From contig KL569416.1 in NCBI GenBank assembly GCA_000715685.1, positions 34,399-45,071 of the forward strand: a DNA stretch of 10,673 nucleotides, given 5' to 3'. The notes under the pieces were generated by a model. It saw nothing but the letters and a program-made list of their open reading frames with translations, was not told where the DNA came from and searched no databases. Made by a program: the position numbers and the translations under genes. The stretch is from Streptomyces lilacinus (lineage in GTDB: Bacteria; Actinomycetota; Actinomycetes; Streptomycetales; Streptomycetaceae). Of the stretch, positions 5,524-10,673 are shown one piece after another; position 1 is the first letter of the stretch; every line of letters begins with the position of its first letter.

Positions 5524-6498
5524 TCATCGAGCAGTGGATCGCGAGCTGCGGAAGGTCCGACGGTAGGTGTCCGGGGGTACGCCTATGGTGCGGTTGAAGT
5601 GCCGGCGCAGTGTCGTGGCGGTGCCCATGCCGGTGGCCGATGCGATGGCCTCGACGCTGTCGCCGGTGGTCTCCAGCAGCTCCTGGGCGCGCCGGATCCG
5701 CTGAGTCAACAGCCATTGCAGCGGGGTGGTGCCGGTTACCGACCTGAAGTGGCGGCCCAGATTGCGCGAGCTCATGTTCGCCTGGCGGGCCAGGTCCTCC
5801 ACGGTCAGCGAATGGTCGAGCCGTTCGATCGCCCACGGGAACAGCTCGGCGAGCGGGTGGTCGTCCTGGGCGGGCACCGGGGCGGTGACGAACTGGGCCT
5901 GGCCGCCGGCCCGGTGCGGAGGCACGATCAGGCGGCGGGCGACCTTGTTGGCGATCGCCGAGCCGTGGTCGAGGCGGACCAGATGCAGGCACAGATCCAT
6001 TGCGGCGGCCTTGCCGGCGGAGGTGAGCACGCTGCCGTTGTCCACGTAGAGCACATCCGGATCGACCTCCACCCGGGGATAGCGGGCGGCCAAGGCGCGG
6101 GTGTGCGCCCAGTGCGTGGTCGCGCGTCGGCCGTCCAGCAGGCCGGCGGCGGCCAGTACGAACGCGCCCGTGCACAGGGAGACCACCCGCGCGCCTGCCT
6201 CGTGGGCCGCGCGCACCGCGTCCACCAGGTCGTCGGGCGGGCCCTCATCGACATCGGCCCAACCGGGGACGATCACCGTGTCGGCGTGCGGGAGCTGGTC
6301 GAGCCCGCAGTCGGGCTCCAACCGGAACCGGCCGACCCGCACGGCGCCCGGCCCGCAGACCACGACGCCGTACCCGGGGCCGGACACACCGGGAAGGCCG
6401 GCGCCGAAGACCTCGTACGCCACGGACAGTTCGAAATGGAGCATGCCCTCGGTGACGGCCAGGGCGACGGTGTGCACGTCCGGAATTGTACGGGGCAT
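5524..6498 (-). CDS. GlxA family transcriptional regulator (DJ-1/PfpI domain plus AraC-type HTH)
   Basis: This is a 324-residue two-domain regulator. Residues about 8-175 form a DJ-1/PfpI (class I glutamine amidotransferase-like) domain with the nucleophile-elbow cysteine C109 in VVSLCTGAFVLAAAGLLDGR, followed by TTHW and the VDNGSVLTSAG segment. The family link PHRAGGQAQFV is at about 194-204. Residues about 218-318 are an AraC/XylS DNA-binding domain with two helix-turn-helix units (LTVEDLARQANMSSRNLGRHF; SVEAIASATGMGTATTLRRHF). Full length for the family. It is likely a cytoplasmic regulator whose first domain senses a small molecule or stress; the ligand is unknown. It is divergent from the oxidoreductase gene at 6576, 77 bases away, the classic layout for a regulator and its target. 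The ATG at 6498 has only a weak GGA upstream; a GTG at codon 8 is an alternative. Confidence 0.93.
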   Translation of the reverse strand: MPRTIPDVHTVALAVTEGMLHFELSVAYEVFGAGLPGVSGPGYGVVVCGPGAVRVGRFRLEPDCGLDQLPHADTVIVPGWADVDEGPPDDLVDAVRAAHEAGARVVSLCTGAFVLAAAGLLDGRRATTHWAHTRALAARYPRVEVDPDVLYVDNGSVLTSAGKAAAMDLCLHLVRLDHGSAIANKVARRLIVPPHRAGGQAQFVTAPVPAQDDHPLAELFPWAIERLDHSLTVEDLARQANMSSRNLGRHFRSVTGTTPLQWLLTQRIRRAQELLETTGDSVEAIASATGMGTATTLRRHFNRTIGVPPDTYRRTFRSSRSTAR

Positions 6499-6510
6499 GG
6501 CGTTCCGGAC
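6478..6510. promoter_or_regulatory. Inverted repeat over the regulator start, candidate operator
   Basis: GTCCGGAA (6478-6485) and TTCCGGAC (6503-6510) are perfect 8-bp inverted arms with a 17-base spacer. They straddle the ATG of the GlxA-type gene at 6498-6496. The centre-to-centre distance is 25 bases, and such spacing could suit a dimeric regulator. Autoregulation is an inference. Confidence 0.45.
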
Positions 6511-6542
6511 ACTCGTGTGGGAGAACCGCCCTCGTCAGGATG

Positions 6543-6553
6543 TCCGTAACGGA
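6543..6553. promoter_or_regulatory. Short palindrome upstream of oxidoreductase gene
   Basis: TCCGT-A-ACGGA is a perfect 5-bp inverted repeat with a single central base, 22 bases before the oxidoreductase ATG at 6576. It is a possible operator half in the divergent promoter region. Confidence 0.3.
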
Positions 6554-6575
6554 TCGTTCGAGACGGGGAGAACCC

Positions 6576-7610
6576 ATGGGATCGGGACTTGCGGTAGCGG
6601 TGTTCGGCGCGTACGGACACACCGGACGCTTCGTGGTGGCCCACTTGCGAGAGCGCGGGTACGTCCCCGTACTCTCCGGCCGCGACATCGGCAAGCTGCA
6701 GACGCTGGCAGCCTCCGGCCCCGGACTCGACGCCCGCCCGGCGTCGGTCGGCGACCCGGCCTCGCTGGACCGCGCACTGGCCGGCACGGCGGCGGTGATC
6801 AACTGCGCCGGGCCCTTCGCCGCGACCGCCGCCCCCGTGATCGAGGCGGCACTGCGCGCGGGGATTCCGTACGTGGACGTGGCGGCCGAGATCGAGGCCA
6901 ACGTCGATACGTTCGCGTATTTCGCGGACCGTGCCCGCGCCGCGGAAGCAGTGGTCGTCCCCGCGATGGCCTTCTACGGCGGCCTCGGCGACCTGCTGGC
7001 CACCGCGGCCATGGGCGACTGGACGGCGGCCGACGAGGCACACATCGCCTACGCGCTGAGCAGCTGGCATCCGACCGCCGGGACACGCGCCACGAGCAAG
7101 GTGTCCCGGCAGCGCCGGCCCAACGGCAGACACGTCCGCTACGCCGACGGACGGTTGGAGTACCGCCATGACGACCCGCCGACCGTGCGATGGCCCTTTC
7201 CCGAACCGACGGGCCCCCGGGCCGTCATAGCAGAGTTCACCATGGCCGACGTCATCACCATTCCCAGCCACCTGTCCATCCCTGAGGTGCGCACCTACAT
7301 GACGGTCGAGGCGGCCAGAGAGGTGCTGGCCCCGGACACACCGGCGCCCGTTGCGGTCGACGAGCACGGACGGTCCGCGCAGACGTTCCTCGTCGACGTC
7401 GTCGTACGCTCCGGCGGCGCGGAACGGCGCGCTGTGGCAAGCGGCCAGGACATCTACGCCGTCAGCGCGCCGCTCGCGGTGGAGGCAGTCCACCGTATCC
7501 TCACAGGACAGACCAGGACGGTCGGTGTCGCTTCCGCCGGCGCGATCTTCGACGCGCCCGACTTCCTCCGGGCCTTGTCGGCGCACATTTCGCTCGAACT
7601 GTGCCAGTAG
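6576..7610 (+). CDS. Saccharopine dehydrogenase-like NAD(P)-binding oxidoreductase
   Basis: This is a 344-residue protein. The N-terminal Rossmann fold starts with VAVFGAYGHTGRFVV (GxxGxxG type, about 7-21), then VLSGRD at the end of the second strand, SVGDPASLDRAL, VINCAGPF (about 74-81) and PYVDVAAE (about 98-105). This is the layout of the saccharopine dehydrogenase NADP-binding domain, also found in trans-acting enoyl reductases. The C-terminal part (MAFYGGLGDLLA to the end) fits the same family. The substrate is unknown; a lysine-biosynthesis role is unlikely from its isolated position. The ATG at 6576 is preceded by GGGGAG at about six bases, which decides against longer in-frame starts. 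It is divergent from the GlxA-type regulator, which probably controls it. Confidence 0.88.
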   Translation: MGSGLAVAVFGAYGHTGRFVVAHLRERGYVPVLSGRDIGKLQTLAASGPGLDARPASVGDPASLDRALAGTAAVINCAGPFAATAAPVIEAALRAGIPYVDVAAEIEANVDTFAYFADRARAAEAVVVPAMAFYGGLGDLLATAAMGDWTAADEAHIAYALSSWHPTAGTRATSKVSRQRRPNGRHVRYADGRLEYRHDDPPTVRWPFPEPTGPRAVIAEFTMADVITIPSHLSIPEVRTYMTVEAAREVLAPDTPAPVAVDEHGRSAQTFLVDVVVRSGGAERRAVASGQDIYAVSAPLAVEAVHRILTGQTRTVGVASAGAIFDAPDFLRALSAHISLELCQ

Positions 7611-7851
7611 GCCCAGGATTTCCATCTCGGGTCCCGGCCACAAAGTAGCGCCAGCTCTTTTCGTGAGGGGTCCTTTGAAGTTCTCTGCGACCGGGCTTGC
7701 CGCTCACGACAGCCAGGGGTCGGCGTGGGCATAGCGTGTTCTCGCAGATCACCGGTCACACAGCCGAACCGCCATCAGCCGACCAGGCGTCGGAGATCCC
7801 GTCACGTTCTCGGACCAGAGCAGCGTGCCCCATTCCTCGATACGTTCGCCC
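7611..7851. other. Intergenic region without a recognisable gene
   Basis: Between the oxidoreductase stop and the ADP-ribosylglycohydrolase start no frame on either strand gives a recognisable protein or a good ribosome binding site. It holds the second copy of the 16-bp repeat and a small hairpin CCGAC-CAGGC-GTCGG (7779-7793). A decayed mobile element is possible, but no terminal repeats or transposase motifs were seen. Confidence 0.4.
7798..7813. repeat. 16-bp dispersed repeat, copy 2
   Basis: This is the second, same-orientation copy of CCCGTCACGTTCTCGG (first at 4401-4416). It lies 39-54 bases before the ADP-ribosylglycohydrolase start at 7852, thus in the promoter or leader region of that gene. 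Confidence 0.6.
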
Positions 7852-8829
7852 ATGATGACCATCATGACGCAGCACAACCGCAATGAGCGCGCCCTCGGCG
7901 CAGTCATCGGCTCCGCCGTCGGCGACGCGCTCGGGGCTCCGTTCGAGTTCGGTCCCATCGGAGCTTTCTCCGCCCGCTTTTCGGATCCCGGCCAAGGAGG
8001 GGAGATGTGCGGTGGCGGTGGCTGGGACGCCGGTGAAGCCACCGACGACACACAGATGGCTGTACACGTCGCGGAGTCGCTGCTGGAGCGCGGCGAGCTG
8101 GACCTGCCGGACATCTTCCACCGGTTCCAGCGATGGGCCGCATCCGAGCCTAAGGATATCGGTCTGCAGACGGAGGATGTACTGACCAACAACATGCCAT
8201 GGGACCGCGCGGCGACCGCCCACTTCGAGACGAATCATCGCGCCGCAGGCAACGGCGCACTCATGCGGGCTGCTACCGCCGCCGTATATTTCGCGCAGGA
8301 AGGCCGGTGGGAGACCATGAACGCGGCCCGCCGCCTGTCTGCGCTCACCCATGGAGACCCTGCCGCCTGGGAGGGCACGGCGATCCTTCATGAACTACTG
8401 CGCTTGGCACTCGAAGGTAAGAACCCGCTCGACATGCTCCCGGACGTCCTCGACCAAGTCCATCCGGACCACCGGGAGCGGTACGCCACAGTCCTCGCCC
8501 CACACTGGCATCCTGACGACGCCACAGAGTTCAACGGCGCAGTCTGGCCTTGCCTCGGCTCCGCCGTATGGGCCCTGCGCACCACGGCCTCCTACGAGGA
8601 CGCGATACGTGCTGCTGTCGATCTCGGCGGTGACACCGATACCGTCGCCGCGGTCACTGGCGGGCTCGCCGGCGCTGTCTATGGGTGTGAAGCGATTCCC
8701 ACGCGCTGGACGGACATCCTGCACGTCCCGCTGCCCGGATCGGACGGCAGGGTGCTGCGGCTGCCTGACCTGATCAGCCTTGCCCGCCGCCTGGCTCAGT
8801 CGAGGATCGACGCTGCCATCGCGACCTGA
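7852..8829 (+). CDS. ADP-ribosylglycohydrolase family protein
   Basis: This is a 325-residue all-helical DraG/ARH-type hydrolase. The hallmark blocks are present in order: GAVIGSAVGDALGAPFEF (about 16-33), the metal-binding TDDTQMA (64-70), GNGALMRA (133-140), LTHGDP (165-170), and the second metal site DLGGDTDTVAAVTGGLAGA (257-275, with D261, D263 and T264). Both di-magnesium site motifs are intact, so it should be active. Family members remove ADP-ribose from proteins or small molecules, or hydrolyse related ADP-ribosyl compounds; the substrate here is unknown. ATGs at 7852, 7855 and 7864 are all possible, and none has a Shine-Dalgarno sequence. TACGTT at 7841-7846 lies at the right distance for a -10 box of a leaderless transcript beginning at 7852. 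No ADP-ribosyltransferase gene lies beside it in the window. Confidence 0.93.
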   Translation: MMTIMTQHNRNERALGAVIGSAVGDALGAPFEFGPIGAFSARFSDPGQGGEMCGGGGWDAGEATDDTQMAVHVAESLLERGELDLPDIFHRFQRWAASEPKDIGLQTEDVLTNNMPWDRAATAHFETNHRAAGNGALMRAATAAVYFAQEGRWETMNAARRLSALTHGDPAAWEGTAILHELLRLALEGKNPLDMLPDVLDQVHPDHRERYATVLAPHWHPDDATEFNGAVWPCLGSAVWALRTTASYEDAIRAAVDLGGDTDTVAAVTGGLAGAVYGCEAIPTRWTDILHVPLPGSDGRVLRLPDLISLARRLAQSRIDAAIAT

Positions 8830-9101
8830 GCCGGCGCTTGCGCAATCATGTTCACCGAACCACCTCACGTCCGCCTGCGCGGATCTCACAGGACGTCGCG
8901 AGCCGACCACGGCACCTCCTCCGCCGGTGGGGCAAGCGGCTCACGGAGCCTGCAGCTGACAGCCCGGGACTCGCTGATCGGCACTGTCGGAAGCAGGTTG
9001 ATCGAAAAGGGTTTGCGGACGAGGGCTGCGGTTGGATAGACCTTGCTGCGGGACTCCCACCACCAGGGTTGAGGGGCCATGACAGCGAGAGGAGGGATAA
9101 G

Positions 9102-9119
9102 CCCATGATCCCCATGATC
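9102..9119 (+). repeat. Tandem 9-bp repeat CCCATGATC x2
   Basis: Two exact adjacent copies of CCCATGATC occur. Each copy carries an ATG, and the first is the start of the 17-codon candidate leader frame. Confidence 0.6.
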
Positions 9120-9158
9120 ACCGCGCTTGTGTCCTCCCGGGGTGCGGACCACGTCTGA
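9105..9158 (+). CDS. Candidate 17-residue leader peptide
   Basis: ATG at 9105 is preceded by AGGAGGG (9090-9096) at eight to nine bases, the strongest ribosome binding site in the window. The frame encodes MIPMITALVSSRGADHV and stops at 9156-9158, 36 bases before the acetyltransferase start. It could be a regulatory upstream ORF, or the remnant of a gene whose body has been lost. Without conservation data a chance occurrence cannot be excluded. Confidence 0.35.
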   Translation: MIPMITALVSSRGADHV

Positions 9159-9194
9159 TCCCGGAGCGGACGGGCGCCTTCACCGGAGCGTGCC

Positions 9195-10130
9195 TTGACC
9201 GTGAAAACGAACGACCTGACCATGCGTCCGATCACCGGATGCGAAGAACTCGACCTCTTCTCCCAACTGCCTTACGTCCTCAATGAGGAATTGGCGGACG
9301 ACCTTGCCACCGGCCGCCGACGTCCGGAGTGGATGTGGGTCGCCCTGCGCGGTGACCGCCTGCTGGCCAGGGCAGCCTGGTGGAGCCGACCAGCCGGCGA
9401 CGGACCACTCATCCTGGACGTCGTCGACATCGAAGACAGCGCCTCGGGCTCCGATCACGTGGACATCGGGGTGCGACTTCTGCAAACCGCGATGGCCGCT
9501 ACCCTCCCGAACGGGTCGCGTCCCCCCGAGTACAGCCGTTTCGTCCCGCCGGACTGGCGTGAGAACGCGGTAACGAGGCTGACCGTCGAAAACCGCATGG
9601 CGGTACTCGAACGGACCGGTGCCCGGCTCCTCGTCGAACGACTACGTCTGGAATGGCGTCCGGAATCGCCGGTCCCCGAGCCCAGCAGGCGCCTCGTCTT
9701 CCGGCCGGTCCACGATGGCGAGGAACTCGTGGCTTTGATGGCCTCGGTTCTGGACGGGACGCTGGACGCACATGGCCGTGAGTCAGCGCCCGAAGCGGCC
9801 GTCCGGCACTACGAGGACGAGCTGGCGCGTTACACGAGCCCACGGGACTGGTGGCGCATCGCAACACTGCCCCACGGAGAACCAGTGGGGTTCGTCATCC
9901 CGGCCCGCAACGACTACAACCCGATCATCGCCTACATCGCGGTCCTGCCTTCACACCGCGGCAACGGCTACATCGACGACATTCTCGCCGAGGGCACCCG
10001 AGTCCTCGCCGAGCAGCACGTCCCCCGAGTCCGCGCGTCCACAGACCTCGGCAACATCCCGATGGCGAACGCCTTCCAGCGTGCTGGATACATCAATTTC
10101 GAGCGTCAGATCAACATGACCTGGAGCTGA
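9195..10130 (+). CDS. Two-domain GNAT family N-acetyltransferase
   Basis: This is a 311-residue protein, about twice a single GNAT domain. The C-terminal half (about 165-311) is a clear GNAT domain: FRPVHDGEELVALM at its start, GEPVGFVIPAR as strand 4, motif A YIAVLPSHRGNGYIDDILAEG (acetyl-CoA pyrophosphate loop HRGNGY at 254-259), and the motif B region ASTDLGNIPMANAFQRAGYI. The N-terminal half (LTMRPITGCEELDLF, MWVALRGDRLLARAAWW) resembles a degenerate GNAT fold without the acetyl-CoA loop. The substrate is unknown; such proteins are often annotated only by fold. The TTG at 9195 has GGAG seven bases upstream; GTG at 9201 is an alternative. It stands alone, separated from both neighbours by more than 300 bases. 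Confidence 0.9.
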   Translation: MTVKTNDLTMRPITGCEELDLFSQLPYVLNEELADDLATGRRRPEWMWVALRGDRLLARAAWWSRPAGDGPLILDVVDIEDSASGSDHVDIGVRLLQTAMAATLPNGSRPPEYSRFVPPDWRENAVTRLTVENRMAVLERTGARLLVERLRLEWRPESPVPEPSRRLVFRPVHDGEELVALMASVLDGTLDAHGRESAPEAAVRHYEDELARYTSPRDWWRIATLPHGEPVGFVIPARNDYNPIIAYIAVLPSHRGNGYIDDILAEGTRVLAEQHVPRVRASTDLGNIPMANAFQRAGYINFERQINMTWS

Positions 10131-10218
10131 TCGAGTATTGGACGGAGGCTCCGCGTTGCCCACACGCTGGCTGGACCCACTGCTGGCTAGGGCGACGTTC
10201 AGCGGCCCCACCAAGGTG

Positions 10219-10244
10219 ACCCCAACTGGCCTCAGTTCGGGGGT
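10219..10244 (+). terminator. Hairpin downstream of the acetyltransferase
   Basis: CCCC-AACTG (10220-10228) pairs with CAGTT-c-GGGG (10233-10242) around a 4-base loop, with one bulged C. It lies about 90 bases past the acetyltransferase stop; it may act as terminator, though it could also belong to a mobile-element end. Confidence 0.4.
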
Positions 10245-10285
10245 GATTGGCGATGATCAGGCATCTTGATTTGGGCCCGCGGGGC

Positions 10286-10300
10286 GTCCCGATTTGGGAC
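10286..10300. repeat. Small hairpin GTCCC-GATTT-GGGAC
   Basis: A perfect 5-bp stem with a 5-base loop. Its loop and right arm overlap the second copy of the GATTTGGG direct repeat (first at 10268-10275). Confidence 0.4.
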
Positions 10301-10362
10301 CTTCGCGGTGGCGGAGCGGCGCAATGTTGCGGTGGTTGGGTGCCAGCGGCGGCATGATGGCT

Positions 10363-10382
10363 CTGGTGGCGATGGTCACCAG
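10363..10382. repeat. Inverted repeat CTGGTG-8-CACCAG
   Basis: This is a perfect 6-bp inverted repeat about 58 bases before the start at 10440, in the expected promoter or leader region of that gene. Confidence 0.35.
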
Positions 10383-10439
10383 TGTGGGGAATGACAGGAT
10401 CAATGTGCCGGATCAGGCAAGGTTGGTGAGGAGCACGAA

Positions 10440-10673
10440 ATGAACGCCGAGGGCCCAGAGCCGGCTGCCGACCGAACCGTCTGTGGTCAGTTCCCGGAGG
10501 TTCCCGAGGAGCGTCGGATCGCCGTCGAGCGGTTCCTCGCCAAGAGGCCCGAGCTCGTGCCGTATGCCAGCAACCTCCTGCGTCGGCCCGACATCGCGCC
10601 GCTCGCGGTCGAGATGTTGCTGAAGTTTGAGGAGTTCGAGGCGGAGGAGCGGACACGGCGCGAGACCGCCCGA
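10440..10673 (+). CDS. Unidentified charged, helical protein, N-terminal 78 residues (runs off window)
   Basis: ATG at 10440 is preceded by GAGGAG at six bases, and the frame is open to the window edge with strong GC third-position bias, so this is a real gene start. The visible part begins with a short acidic, proline-containing segment (MNAEGPEPAADR), then helical stretches (PEERRIAVERFLAKRPELV, PLAVEMLLKFEEFEAEER) rich in Glu, Arg and Leu, suggesting a helical bundle or coiled coil. It has no signal peptide or membrane segment. I do not recognise the family from this part. Confidence 0.75.
   Translation, partial: MNAEGPEPAADRTVCGQFPEVPEERRIAVERFLAKRPELVPYASNLLRRPDIAPLAVEMLLKFEEFEAEERTRRETAR

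Larger units (their letters stand above)
8830..9194. other. Intergenic region of 365 bases with one short candidate leader ORF
   Basis: Several overlapping open frames exist on both strands, but their codon use is mixed (third-position GC lower than in neighbouring genes) and none resembles a known family. The only well-formed translation signal is that of the 17-codon frame at 9105. No terminator-grade hairpin was found after the ADP-ribosylglycohydrolase stop. Confidence 0.4.
10131..10439. other. Intergenic region of 309 bases with several hairpins
   Basis: No convincing gene was found on either strand. It holds three small inverted repeats (10219-10244, 10286-10300, 10363-10382) and a direct repeat GATTTGGG (10268-10275 and 10291-10298). 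The cluster of short symmetric elements could mark a decayed mobile element end or a promoter region for the gene at 10440. Confidence 0.4.

Noticed and set aside
4635-6549. Two long plus-strand open frames opposite the DUF6624 and GlxA-type genes
   Set aside because: Both are composed of shadow sequence; the minus-strand proteins match DUF6624 and DJ-1/PfpI-AraC throughout.
6273-7643. Minus-strand open frame of 456 codons opposite the oxidoreductase
   Set aside because: The plus strand carries the Rossmann motif and family blocks with a proper ribosome binding site; the minus frame has no domain.
8886-9152. Minus-strand open frame of 88 codons in the gap before the acetyltransferase
   Set aside because: Codon use is mixed, there is no convincing ribosome binding site and the product matches no family I know; kept only as intergenic.

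Overview
This window comes from a high-GC actinomycete, most likely Streptomyces or a close relative. Third codon positions are almost all G or C, starts are often GTG or TTG, ribosome binding sites are GGAG/AGGAG-like, and the protein families (HTH-nSTAND1 ATPase, small secreted cell-wall proteins, GlxA-type regulator, NUDIX-DUF6624, AAA_33 kinase-like) are typical of streptomycete chromosomes. The layout is an accessory, arm-like patchwork of short transcription units in both directions, with gene fragments and no core housekeeping operon. No rRNA, tRNA, CRISPR array or intact insertion sequence was seen.

Left part (1-3270). The 5' part of a large HTH-nSTAND1 signalling ATPase runs leftward off the window edge. 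Two secreted-protein genes lie upstream of it in tandem on the same strand: an NlpC/P60- or CHAP-like cell-wall hydrolase, then a small four-cysteine protein resembling I36 peptidase inhibitors. A terminator hairpin follows the second. The leader of the hydrolase gene is full of inverted repeats, including a perfect 12-bp pair and a closed stem with nested hairpins that ends just before the ribosome binding site. It is the best candidate in the window for an undescribed cis-regulatory RNA. Facing it on the plus strand is a broken fragment of a VanX-like (M15D) D-Ala-D-Ala dipeptidase, running into an unidentified open frame with strong coding bias.

Middle (3287-5526). A NUDIX hydrolase and a small P-loop kinase-like ATPase form a probable plus-strand operon. 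It converges on a minus-strand gene that keeps only the C-terminal half of a NUDIX domain fused to a complete-looking DUF6624 domain. The NUDIX box of that gene is missing, so it is probably a 5'-truncated relic or a gene reduced to DUF6624.

Right part (5524-10673). A GlxA-type DJ-1/PfpI-AraC regulator is transcribed divergently from a saccharopine-dehydrogenase-like NAD(P) oxidoreductase, across a 77-bp intergenic region with an 8-bp inverted repeat over the regulator start. An ADP-ribosylglycohydrolase, a two-domain GNAT acetyltransferase and the start of an unrecognised helical, charged protein follow on the plus strand. Several products (two NUDIX-related proteins, a P-loop kinase, an ADP-ribosylglycohydrolase) could act on nucleotides, NAD or ADP-ribose. 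The genes are in separate transcription units, so calling them one system is only a hypothesis.
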